64,000 nucleotides of DNA from Bacteroidota bacterium (GCA_023399595.1 JAEWOR010000054.1:1-64000); one strand, 5' to 3'; shown: positions 24,977 to 32,995, counted from the first letter of the stretch. Notes: generated by a model not told the origin, from the letters alone. Numbers and translations are program-made.

Positions 24977-25388
24977 GCTAAAAAACCTACCCCTCTTGTG
25001 GAAAATATGGATTTGTCATATTTTCGTTTATTTTCCAATAAGGGGTATGTTTTTTTTATTTAGTTATAAAAATGAAAATTTTGCTTTTTCAGAAATAATA
25101 AAACCAATGTTTGGGAGTCCTATATTAGGAATATATGGGATATATGATAATTTTCCATTAATTATAATTCTTCAAATTTTCTTTATGATATTTTTGACAA
25201 AAATAATTTCTATGAAGGAAATAATTTCATATACAATAGTGGTATTATCAAGTAATATTGTATTGTATTTATTAAATGTATGTGACAAACAATGCCTTAT
25301 TAATTTTGTATTGTCTTTTGCTATTTATTACATATTGTTTATTATTTTATTCCGAAAAATATTTTTTAATAATGAAAAAAATGTATGA
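24966..25388 (+). CDS. Polytopic membrane protein, cargo of island B
   Basis: The 140-residue product has about four hydrophobic segments (WICHIFVYFPIRGMFFLF, FPLIIILQIFFMIFLT, SYTIVVLSSNIVLYLL, FVLSFAIYYILFIILF). It begins within the last codons of the preceding gene, so the two are translationally coupled. It could be an immunity or partner protein of the 442-residue product. No family is recognised. Confidence 0.6.
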   Translation: MQNKLKNLPLLWKIWICHIFVYFPIRGMFFLFSYKNENFAFSEIIKPMFGSPILGIYGIYDNFPLIIILQIFFMIFLTKIISMKEIISYTIVVLSSNIVLYLLNVCDKQCLINFVLSFAIYYILFIILFRKIFFNNEKNV

Positions 25389-25418
25389 GTCATATTTTTT
25401 AAATTAAAAAACAGTTTT

Positions 25419-26003
25419 ATGAAACATATTTTCCTTTTGCTAATACTTTTTTTCGCTAATACTTTTTTTTCTCAGAATACATTTGATTATTTTGATATTG
25501 AAATGGAAATGAAAGGAAGAGAAAATTATAAAAATGTTACCTGTGATACATTATACTACTCAAAAAATATTGATAATACCACTATTAATGAAACAATTAA
25601 ATTGCTTACTAAAAAAAGTAAATTTAAACTTAAAGATGGGAGTGGGTATTTTAAAATGAAAAAAAATGAAAAAGTATACTTAATATCAGAATTGGAAAAA
25701 CTTAGAACATTTGAATGGGACGAAAATTTATTTAGCAAATCAAAAGCTGTTAAAATAAAGAATTTTGATAAAGTATTTGAGATTACAAAAAAATTTGAAA
25801 ATGATAGTAAAGTTAAAATGTGCTCCATAATTTATACTTTTTCAAAACCTATATATTTTAGAAACAATAAATTCTGTTTAATTTTATATCAAGAAAATTA
25901 TTCTGTTAACGAGGCTTTTATAAATTTTAATATTTACAAAACATCAGATATACGTATTCCCAAAGAGGAATATGCCTCTGTCTTTTTCAGATATAAGAAC
26001 TAG
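25419..26003 (+). CDS. Exported protein of unknown function, 194 aa
   Basis: A signal peptide (FLLLILFFANTFFS, cleavage before QN) is followed by a mixed alpha/beta mature part (VTCDTLYYSKNIDNTTINET, KMCSIIYTFSKPIYFRNNKF). It is the third gene of the plus-strand cargo run, with a 30-base gap, and ends before a shared terminator. Unknown family. Confidence 0.6.
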   Translation: MKHIFLLLILFFANTFFSQNTFDYFDIEMEMKGRENYKNVTCDTLYYSKNIDNTTINETIKLLTKKSKFKLKDGSGYFKMKKNEKVYLISELEKLRTFEWDENLFSKSKAVKIKNFDKVFEITKKFENDSKVKMCSIIYTFSKPIYFRNNKFCLILYQENYSVNEAFINFNIYKTSDIRIPKEEYASVFFRYKN

Positions 26004-26020
26004 TTAAATGATTATAAAAA

Positions 26021-26045
26021 TTGCCCTGTTAAAAAATCAGGGCAA
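26021..26045. terminator. Bidirectional terminator between convergent genes
   Basis: TTGCCCTG/CAGGGCAA form an 8-bp stem with a 9-base loop between 25419-26003 (plus) and 26051-27292 (minus). Confidence 0.75.
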
Positions 26046-26050
26046 TCTAA

Positions 26051-27292
26051 CTAACTCAAAAACCAACGATAATTGGAATTACCATTGAGAGTTTTCTGAA
26101 GTCCTTTTGAAAACTCAAAAGCATTCAGATTTCTGTCTAGGAAAGTATCTATGTAGCTACTTTTATTAGCCTGTGTAAAGAGGTTATAGACATCCCATAA
26201 ATTTATTCTACCATCTTGTTGTCTAAAAAAATTCTTATCCTCATAATAATCTTTAGCCATAGTATTAATATGGCTGTCATTAAAAGTAAGTAAAGGAATT
26301 TTATGTTTTTCTAGTTTAGGCAAATGCTGATACAATCTAGATTTTCCAATAAGCTGTGCAAATTGGTGTTCAGATAAATAATCTTGGGTAAGTTCTTTCA
26401 TCTCCATTAGGTGCAGTTCCGCATTGTAATTTTGCATTGCTTCTATGGTTTTGGATTGTAGTTCCAATGCATTAGAAACCCTCAAATCTTCCACAAAACC
26501 ATCTGAACTCACACAAAGATTCATACAAACAAAATTTTGGAATCCTATGAAGAATTTGAATTTCTCCAAAGTCTTCTTGTTATACAAATTTTCTTGATTA
26601 TAACTTCTCACACCTCCTACACATAAAGAGATTTCATTACCATTGACAATATGCTTGATACTTGGAATCTTCACTACAAAAGCCATTCTTTCATAATAAA
26701 TAGTCTTTTCATTATCCAACAAATCTTTAGCATTTTTATGAATAGCTTCTGGAATCCTACCTTTAATTTGGTGTGACACTCTTATTTCAGGTTCAGAAAT
26801 ACTATGATGTGGGAATACTTTATTAACAGCATTCAAAACAATTTCTATAAATTCTTGGTGTGCTATTGTTTTTTCATTGTCCTTACTAAACACAGGAATA
26901 ATACAGTCATGCTTTAAATGTTGTAAAGTTATTTCCTCTGTATTGGCTAGAATAAATGGACTAGTCTCATAATTCTGCTTAGATACTAGTTGACTAGGAG
27001 TAGGATTTGAAGAAACTATCTGCACTTCATTTTTGGGAGCTATAGGCATTAAAAAAGGCTGAACTAAATTTTTAGTTTCAACCTCTTTATCAACTAGTAA
27101 ATTTGGATTCTCTTCATTCATTTTACTTGGGTAAAATACCTCTGCATCTTCAAAATCTTCTTCTTCAAGAAATAAGTCCCGTAGTGGCTTCTTATTCTCT
27201 GTATTATTCGCTACACTTCTACTCTGCATAGTAGAATCTACAATAATACTCTCTGTTATGTTGGGAGTTTTACTGAATTTTGTTATGTCCAT
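26051..27292 (-). CDS. DUF3871 family protein
   Basis: This 413-residue protein has a variable N-terminal region (about 1-130) and a conserved body: FILANTEEITLQHLKHDCII, PVFSKDNEKTIAHQEF, then SLCVGGVRSYNQENLY and a C-terminal NLWDVYNLFTQANKSSYIDT. The motifs fit DUF3871, a family typical of Bacteroidota mobile elements with unknown function. Its start overlaps the 3' end of the RecA-like ATPase gene by 23 bases, so the two are co-translated and probably cooperate in replication or recombination of the island. Confidence 0.8.
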   Translation of the reverse strand: MDITKFSKTPNITESIIVDSTMQSRSVANNTENKKPLRDLFLEEEDFEDAEVFYPSKMNEENPNLLVDKEVETKNLVQPFLMPIAPKNEVQIVSSNPTPSQLVSKQNYETSPFILANTEEITLQHLKHDCIIPVFSKDNEKTIAHQEFIEIVLNAVNKVFPHHSISEPEIRVSHQIKGRIPEAIHKNAKDLLDNEKTIYYERMAFVVKIPSIKHIVNGNEISLCVGGVRSYNQENLYNKKTLEKFKFFIGFQNFVCMNLCVSSDGFVEDLRVSNALELQSKTIEAMQNYNAELHLMEMKELTQDYLSEHQFAQLIGKSRLYQHLPKLEKHKIPLLTFNDSHINTMAKDYYEDKNFFRQQDGRINLWDVYNLFTQANKSSYIDTFLDRNLNAFEFSKGLQKTLNGNSNYRWFLS

Positions 27293-28307
27293 TTTGTGAA
27301 AAGTTTTTAGGGTTGGTTAGGTTTATTAATATAGACTTTTTAGCCTCAAAATCTACTCTTAGGCTTTCCTGAAATTGAGGGAAAGATTTGTAGAGTGCAT
27401 ATAGTTCCTGAACTGTAATACACCTTGAAATAGCCTCATATACCTCTTGTTCAGAAGTATGCTTTAGGTCTTGACTAGGAGCAAAACTTTCATTATTTCC
27501 TACCTCAAAAGCATCATAAGGATTTACTTTTGGGAGTTGGGTTGCCTTTGCTCCATTTAGCCCACTATGACTAGTAGGATTTGAAGGCTTTAATTCATTT
27601 TGTTTATCCTGAACTTTTGGTTCTTCTACAGATTTAGCACCTGAATTACACCATTCCAAAATCTCTTTTCCTGTATTTTCAGAAATAGTAAATTCAGGTT
27701 TTCCCATAAATAAACCTGTTCTGTCTTTGCTTGATACAGCAAAATGCTTAATGTCAATGTCAAAAACCAAAGTAAATTCATAGTCCAATCCATCTCTTTG
27801 AACTGATTTTAAGCCCACTTTCTCTGGAATAAACTTGCCATCTTTTTGATTGAGTACATAGTCCTGTTTTGTTCTCATTGTAGCAATAATATGAGCATTG
27901 GTTTGAAGGATTTTATCTACAAATGCTTTTTGTCTTGGTGTCACTTTAGCCCAGTTGGTAAAAGAATTTCCTGCCAGTTTGGAATGAAAGTCTAATAATT
28001 CATCCCAGCAATGTGAAATACTATCAAGGATAATTACTTCCATACCTGCCTTTTCACACACATCAATAGCTTTGATATAGTTTTCTGGGGTAAATGGTGG
28101 TGGTAGAGTCAGTACATTGTAATTTCCCAAATGGGCATAAAGATCTGCACTTCCATTTTCTGTGTCAATGATGGCTACTTTGGATAAGTTACCACCTGTA
28201 AGTCCTTTGGCTAGGAGCAAACTTGAATAGGTTTTTCCTGAACCTGCACATCCTTGTAAGCCAATTTTTATCTTGGCTTGTCTGCGTTCTGATTGTCTTA
28301 ACTGCAT
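27270..28307 (-). CDS. RecA/Sak4-like P-loop ATPase
   Basis: The 345-residue protein has Walker A GCAGSGKT (19-26), VAIIDTENGSADLYAHLG and a Walker B-like EVIILDSISHCWDEL, followed by HIIATMRTKQDYV. This layout matches phage-type AAA ATPases of the RecA/Sak4 group, which assist single-strand annealing or recombination. The C-terminal 120 residues are Pro/Asn-rich and then helical. It is followed by the DUF3871 gene. Confidence 0.8.
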   Translation of the reverse strand: MQLRQSERRQAKIKIGLQGCAGSGKTYSSLLLAKGLTGGNLSKVAIIDTENGSADLYAHLGNYNVLTLPPPFTPENYIKAIDVCEKAGMEVIILDSISHCWDELLDFHSKLAGNSFTNWAKVTPRQKAFVDKILQTNAHIIATMRTKQDYVLNQKDGKFIPEKVGLKSVQRDGLDYEFTLVFDIDIKHFAVSSKDRTGLFMGKPEFTISENTGKEILEWCNSGAKSVEEPKVQDKQNELKPSNPTSHSGLNGAKATQLPKVNPYDAFEVGNNESFAPSQDLKHTSEQEVYEAISRCITVQELYALYKSFPQFQESLRVDFEAKKSILINLTNPKNFSQNGHNKIQ

Positions 28308-28393
28308 AAATTAAAATTTAAAATGTTAGAAAATAATATGAGAAATACGATTTGGCTATTAGCTTCAAAGTGATATGAATAGGGCTAAAATAC

Positions 28394-28424
28394 TTGAAAA
28401 AGTCATAAAAAAATAGTAACTTTG
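28394..28424 (+). promoter_or_regulatory. Bacteroidota-type promoter with no downstream ORF
   Basis: TTG at 28394-28396 and TAACTTTG at 28417-28424 are separated by 20 bases, matching the -33/-7 pattern of Bacteroidota. Transcription would start near 28430 and run towards a region without a plus-strand gene, so a small RNA or an antisense transcript against the end of the helicase gene is possible. Confidence 0.5.
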
Positions 28425-28562
28425 TGTACCAAAAGGTTTTGGAACAAAACTTACTACTAAAGTAGTCCTCCTCTGAATTCGTGCGTTGTTAAATCATAGA
28501 TTTTTAAGGTTGGGGAGATTTGAAAAGAACCCCTTATGAAAGTTAAAAGTGAGGATTTATAT

Positions 28563-28690
28563 CCTAGATTACTTAATCTAGATTGATAAAGAATTTTAAA
28601 GCTAGGATTTTGGAGCTAGAAAACTAGGGGGGTTAATTATCTAGATTACAAAAAATGTACTTTAATTCTTTTATGAATCTAGTTCATATA
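28563..28690. repeat. Cluster of four CTAGATT-like repeats
   Basis: CCTAGATTACTT, AATCTAGATT (a perfect 10-bp palindrome at 28575-28584), ATCTAGATTAC and ATGAATCTAGTTCAT (arms of 5 around TCTAG) lie within about 130 bases. Repeated sites of this kind bind replication or regulatory proteins. Confidence 0.45.
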
Positions 28691-28741
28691 AATATGAAAA
28701 ACCTTCAAGTTTTTTCTGAAAGGATTTTCAAAATAGAAAAG

Positions 28742-28786
28742 GTCCATTTTGTGTTTCCCTATATATGATTACTGCACAAACTGGAC
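28742..28786. repeat. Imperfect palindromic site (copy 2)
   Basis: GTCCATTTTGTG and CACAAACTGGAC are inverted arms (11 of 12 matching) around CTATATATG. They repeat the site at 22716-22762 with the same single mismatch. It lies 4 bases beyond the stop of the helicase gene. Confidence 0.5.
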
Positions 28787-28789
28787 ACT

Positions 28790-31336
28790 TTATTCTTCTG
28801 CAAAATCTTCAGAAAATGATTGATAATAGGCTTCTAGATTTCCTCCATAATGTTTATCTACTAATTTTTGAATAGCATCTAAGTATTCTTGAGGGAAAGC
28901 ATAATCTTGTGGTTCAATTAGATTTATGGTTTTAGTAGGTTCTGGTAATTCTTTTACAGATTGAATTGGTTTAACTTGCCTTCTTCTTCCCTCAAAAAAA
29001 GGCTTTGGTAAACTTGCTCTCTCTTCAAAATTAAAGAAATCTTCTAGTAAAACAGAATAAAATGAGTTCTTCTTTTGCTCACTAGTCATGGTTGGAAACT
29101 TCCTCAAAAATTCAAAAACTCCATTCTTGATAAAAACATCATTATTTCTGAAATAGTTAATAAGTTGATTGAATTTAGAAGTTTCTTCCCTAGTAATAAA
29201 ATCATTGAAAGGCTTTACAGGAAGATAATTATATGGATTTGAACCTCTAGTATATGGAGTGATTTTTCTAATGAGTTTCTCTCTAAAATAATTCAAGTTT
29301 TGGAAAGCAAGTATTTTGTTCTTTTGCTCCTCATTATAGTCTAGTTCTTCTAGATTTAAAACTCTAGAACAACTTATACCATCTAGAAAATATTGACTAC
29401 GAGTATAGTCTATATCTACTCCTTTCGCTTCATAACTCTCTACATTATGATAATTTTTAGCATAATAAATATGGGCAACAAACCTCAATAATTGCCTTTC
29501 AAATTTTTGGTTTTTATATTGGCTTATGGTTTCCCAGTTTTCTTTGTCTTTCTTTTGACATTTTAAAGTAAAATTTCCAAAAATACTTTGTCTGAAATTA
29601 TGATAGGCTAGATTAAAATTGGAGAAACTAAATAATCCTTCTAAATAATCTTCTCCAAAGTACATATTAAAATATTTTTGCAAACCTAATTGAATTTCAT
29701 CTTCTCTAAAAAAGAGGATAGTTTTATGATTTATTTCCTTTAATGTGCAGTTTACAAATTGGTTAGTAAAAGCACAGTATGTAAGGTAAGCAGATAAGTC
29801 TGCACCCCAAAACTGAAACATTTGGGCTAAATAATCTTCTCCTCTGTTTAATACGAAATTTTTGTAGGGTGGAAAATCTAATCTTGCCAAATCATCCCTA
29901 TTTTGTTCTTTAGAGGAATTAATACCTTTTTGAACATTAGCTTTTAGGGTTTCTTCGTAGAAATCTTCCAAAAACCAACTTTGAAATCTTAAGGGGGTAT
30001 AATATACAATTTCTTTTTCTTTCCACTTTTCTTGGTGGTGTTTTATAATTTGATACCAATGTTCAAAATGAAATAGTTGTTCTTTAGAGAATTTATGATT
30101 TAATGAGTTGTAATCAAATTCATTAGGTCTAGGCATTATGATATGAATTTCTCCCTTTTTTCTTTTTCGTGCAATGGCTTGAACTATTGAGGTAATGCCA
30201 CTAGAAAAAATTCCATATTTATTCTTAAAATTACTCCTTGTTGCTCTTGGTGGTAAAATAATTACAAATGCATGGTTTTCCTTTTGTATGCTTACTCCAG
30301 ATTTAAAATTAGTTCCAATATTACACTTATTATTATCAAATCTATTTTCAGGAGGAGCATTCTCTGGTCTTTCATTATCAATGTTTTCAGAAGTACAGTC
30401 ATTAACCTCTCCAAATTTTTCTTTTAGTTTACCTCCCAGATTTTTATCTGAAATAATGTCTTTTGCTAAGGATTTTGAATAGGATAGAATATCAATATTT
30501 TTCCCTCTATTCAGTATATCTAGGATTGTATCTCTGATTTCAGGGGTTTCATTGGTGAAATGATGAGCAGAACTATAATATAAAAATAACTTGCTTTCAT
30601 TACTTGTGTTCTTCTTTCTTTTAGATTCTATGATTTGAATTTTTCTATCAGTTAGTTCTGCCAAATATTCAATAACAACTTTTGAGGCTTCACTGAATGT
30701 TGCACTGATAATGAAATTTTTGTGTAGTACATTTTTCCAATTCCATAAGTTAAATACAAACTCTTCCTTGAAATTATGGATGGTGTCATGTATTTCATCA
30801 AAGATAAAGACCACTTTTATATTGTTCTTTTCACAATGTTCTTGTAGTGTTTTGAGGTATTCCCTTTTGGTTTCAGAATTTTTGTAGCCATCTTCTCCAG
30901 GATTTCCAAGTAGTGTATTTGCAGTAATTACGTGGACTTTCTTATCTGTGTAGGATTCTTTGCTTCTGCCTATCTTGTTGTAGTTGTATATTTGGCTTTG
31001 AGGAATCTTTGCGAATTCTTCTATGCTTTGACAATACTGTTCAACCAAGCTAACAAAGGGACTTGCTACAAATATTAAGTATTCTTCATTTGCATCATAA
31101 AATCTTTTAATGGTTTTAATAATTGCATAAGACTTTCCATTTCCTACAGGGGTATTAATGACAACTGTATTTTTCCTATGAATTTTCAGCTCTGGCTGAA
31201 TTACAGAATTAAGGTACTCTCTATCTTCTAGTTTAATTATAGTTTTTTCAACTTTAAAAACTTTGGAAAAATCATCAGTATTAAGCTCTTTATACTCAAT
31301 TGGAAAATCTTCAAAATATTTATTAGGTAAATCCAT
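28790..31336 (-). CDS. Superfamily 2 DEAD/DEAH-type helicase of island B
   Basis: The 848-residue protein has a P-loop TPVGNGKS (62-69), a Walker B FIFDEIHDT near 180 and IISATFSEAS (motif III-like). The motor half ends in GIFSSGITSIVQAIARKRKK, which resembles motif VI. The long C-terminal half (about 430-848) is not recognised and may provide a replication-specific function. It lies between the integrase and the RecA-like gene, so replication or processing of the island is the likely role. Confidence 0.75.
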   Translation of the reverse strand: MDLPNKYFEDFPIEYKELNTDDFSKVFKVEKTIIKLEDREYLNSVIQPELKIHRKNTVVINTPVGNGKSYAIIKTIKRFYDANEEYLIFVASPFVSLVEQYCQSIEEFAKIPQSQIYNYNKIGRSKESYTDKKVHVITANTLLGNPGEDGYKNSETKREYLKTLQEHCEKNNIKVVFIFDEIHDTIHNFKEEFVFNLWNWKNVLHKNFIISATFSEASKVVIEYLAELTDRKIQIIESKRKKNTSNESKLFLYYSSAHHFTNETPEIRDTILDILNRGKNIDILSYSKSLAKDIISDKNLGGKLKEKFGEVNDCTSENIDNERPENAPPENRFDNNKCNIGTNFKSGVSIQKENHAFVIILPPRATRSNFKNKYGIFSSGITSIVQAIARKRKKGEIHIIMPRPNEFDYNSLNHKFSKEQLFHFEHWYQIIKHHQEKWKEKEIVYYTPLRFQSWFLEDFYEETLKANVQKGINSSKEQNRDDLARLDFPPYKNFVLNRGEDYLAQMFQFWGADLSAYLTYCAFTNQFVNCTLKEINHKTILFFREDEIQLGLQKYFNMYFGEDYLEGLFSFSNFNLAYHNFRQSIFGNFTLKCQKKDKENWETISQYKNQKFERQLLRFVAHIYYAKNYHNVESYEAKGVDIDYTRSQYFLDGISCSRVLNLEELDYNEEQKNKILAFQNLNYFREKLIRKITPYTRGSNPYNYLPVKPFNDFITREETSKFNQLINYFRNNDVFIKNGVFEFLRKFPTMTSEQKKNSFYSVLLEDFFNFEERASLPKPFFEGRRRQVKPIQSVKELPEPTKTINLIEPQDYAFPQEYLDAIQKLVDKHYGGNLEAYYQSFSEDFAEE

Positions 31337-31389
31337 AGGTGCTATTTAACTGCCTTGTAAATTTACTACAAAGCAGTTAATCTAGAAAA

Positions 31390-32583
31390 TTACTTTAGCT
31401 TATTATTAATCCTTTTCATCTGCTCACTTACCTTCTTCTTTTCCACTTTAGCATAATGAGTTGAAGTGGTGCTCAAATCTGAATGCCCCAGTAACTCAGA
31501 TACAATTTCCATTGGAACATCATTATACAATAAAACTGTTGATGCAAAAGTCTTCCTTCCAATATGATGAGTAAGATTCTTTTGAATTCCCACAATCTCT
31601 GCAATTTCCTTAATATAGGCATTAAACCTCTGATTTGATATTTTTGGAAGAACCCTTTCTTTACCATGATACTTTTTTAGTATTAATTCTGCTTTCTTGA
31701 GTAAAGGAATTTCATACTTTCTGTTGGTTTTTTGCCTGAAAATACTAATCCACTTCTTTTTATCAAATCCAGTTATGATGTGTTTCTGTTCAAGATTTGA
31801 CATTTCAGTAAATCCTAATCCAGTATAGCAACAGAACACAAACATATCAGCCACCTGCTGTAACCTTGTTGAAGCAAATCTGTGTTCTTCTATACTTTTC
31901 AGTTCTTCAAGGGTGAGGAAAACCACCTGTTTTTTAGGTCTTTTGTTCTTGTGAAGTAGAAAAGGGTCTTTATCCAAAAAATCTAGACCTACAGCCAGTT
32001 TTACCATCTGTCTGAACCTTTGTAAAGTTTTATGAATGGTATTCTGCTCAAACTGTTTCTCTGCCTTCAGGTAATATTCAAACTCGGTGATAAAGGACAT
32101 TTTCATATCTTTTAGCAGATAATCATGTTTTTTGAACTTCCAGAATATGTAATTCTTAACATGAGCTTTGGTTTGATAAAACTTTCTGACAGATACTTTA
32201 GTTGTAGAAATACCTATCAGTTTTTCTTGTTTAGAAATATGCAAGTTGAATATTTCCATAATTGATTTATCATCTTTGATGGTTTCTCCTTTGTATTGCC
32301 TGTAAATATCTTCTACACTAAAATCTCTGCCTTGAACCTGTAGAAATAAAAAAGCCTGATTAATTTCTTGTTTAATCAGGCTTAGTTGGGTGTTAATCTG
32401 TTTATTTGTGGAATTAGTGGGAAAAGCTTTTTGCTTCTCAGAACTCCAATTTTTTGGGTCAATAAATATTCCAGTTGAGAATGGTTTTCTTTCTTTATCT
32501 AATGTAATTCTACACTCAATTGGACATTCATTTTTAACATTTATTTTGTTTCTCCTTAAGAGAAATAGGATTGATAATTTCAT
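31390..32583 (-). CDS. Tyrosine recombinase (integrase) of island B
   Basis: The 397-residue integrase has an N-terminal arm-binding domain (ECRITLDKERKPFSTGIFID), a SAM-like core-binding domain (about 115-200) and a catalytic domain with H340-x-x-R343, H367 and nucleophile Y377 (STHYAKV). At box I the motif is CYTGLGFTEMSNL, with Gly where most relatives have Arg, a substitution at the same place as in IntDOT of CTnDOT. It lies about 305 bases from the tRNA-Val att site, which it should recognise. Confidence 0.92.
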   Translation of the reverse strand: MKLSILFLLRRNKINVKNECPIECRITLDKERKPFSTGIFIDPKNWSSEKQKAFPTNSTNKQINTQLSLIKQEINQAFLFLQVQGRDFSVEDIYRQYKGETIKDDKSIMEIFNLHISKQEKLIGISTTKVSVRKFYQTKAHVKNYIFWKFKKHDYLLKDMKMSFITEFEYYLKAEKQFEQNTIHKTLQRFRQMVKLAVGLDFLDKDPFLLHKNKRPKKQVVFLTLEELKSIEEHRFASTRLQQVADMFVFCCYTGLGFTEMSNLEQKHIITGFDKKKWISIFRQKTNRKYEIPLLKKAELILKKYHGKERVLPKISNQRFNAYIKEIAEIVGIQKNLTHHIGRKTFASTVLLYNDVPMEIVSELLGHSDLSTTSTHYAKVEKKKVSEQMKRINNKLK

Positions 32584-32604
32584 AGAATTGATGGGGGTTT
32601 AAAT

Positions 32605-32752
32605 GGGTAACCTAAATTTAGGTTGGGTAACCTAATGGGTAACCTGGTTTAACATTTAAAAAATAAAATTCTGAGGATTTTTAAGAGAGTTTTTTCATCA
32701 ATTTAGAAGTAGTTTTAAAAGTGGTAACCTAGAAAAAAAGTGGGTAACCTAA
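32605..32752. repeat. Five direct repeats (G)GGTAACCT(A), integrase B arm sites (candidate)
   Basis: Copies start at 32605, 32625, 32637, 32723 and 32742, with the longest form GGGTAACCTAA. An inverted TTAGGTT lies between the first two. The cluster sits between the integrase start and the att site. Positions 4-5 (TA) differ from the island A unit (AC), while the remaining positions agree. Confidence 0.55.
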
Positions 32753-32854
32753 AAATCACCCTTTTTTTAAGTTTTTTTTACAAAATCATTAATAAGTTAT
32801 TTTCACTAAAAAACACTGAAAACCCCTATGAATAAAGGAAAGTATACAAACAAA

Positions 32855-32880
32855 AAAATCTCACAGCATTGTGAGATTTT
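32855..32880 (-). terminator. Terminator of the tRNA-Val pair
   Basis: AAAATCTCACA/TGTGAGATTTT form an 11-bp stem with a GCAT loop, just beyond the 3' end of the minus-strand tRNA genes and inside island B. The island thus supplies the terminator for the tRNA transcript. Confidence 0.7.
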
Positions 32881-32887
32881 TATTATT

Positions 32888-32910
32888 GTGGGTCCTAAGG
32901 GATTCGAACC
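32888..32910. repeat. att repeat (right end of island B) within tRNA-Val
   Basis: These 23 bp are identical to 18236-18258 and form the acceptor and T-arm end of the intact tRNA gene. The tRNA is therefore rebuilt by integration and stays functional. Confidence 0.85.
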
Positions 32911-32963
32911 CCTGACCCTCTGGGTGTAAACCAGATGCTCTGAACCAACTGAGCTAAGAACCC
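32889..32963 (-). tRNA. tRNA-Val (anticodon UAC), copy at the att site
   Basis: The 75-nt gene folds as acceptor GGGTTCT/AGGACCC, D-arm GCTC/GAGC, anticodon stem TCTGG/CCAGA with loop TTTACAC (anticodon TAC, Val) and T-arm AGGGG/CCCTT. CCA is not encoded. Its last pair in the T-stem is A-T where the second copy has G-C. Confidence 0.95.
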
Positions 32964-32995
32964 TGAAGTTTTTTTAAAGGCTTCAGACCTTTTTG

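Larger units (their letters stand above)
28308..28789. other. 482-base non-coding region, candidate ncRNA and repeat cluster
   Basis: No ORF of note is present. The region contains an ATTTGGCTAT copy (28350), a consensus promoter pointing rightwards (28394-28424), a cluster of CTAGATT repeats (28563-28690) and the second 47-bp palindromic site (28742-28786). A regulatory or replication-origin role is plausible. Confidence 0.5.
32584..32888. other. Integrase-proximal non-coding region of island B
   Basis: No gene. It contains five GGTAACCT repeats, T/A-rich DNA and the tRNA terminator. It corresponds to 18043-18235 of island A. Confidence 0.65.
18236..32910. mobile_element. Island B: integrative element in tRNA-Val
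   Basis: Two identical 23-bp copies of the tRNA-Val 3' end lie 14,652 bp apart. The intact integrase gene lies next to the tRNA-side copy, the normal layout for tRNA-targeting islands. Inside are a helicase, a RecA-like ATPase, a DUF3871 protein, a RadC-like protein, the conserved small gene and two cargo clusters. No relaxase, phage structural gene or conjugation gene is recognised, so it is neither a complete prophage nor a conjugative element. It may be mobilised by another element. Confidence 0.8.
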
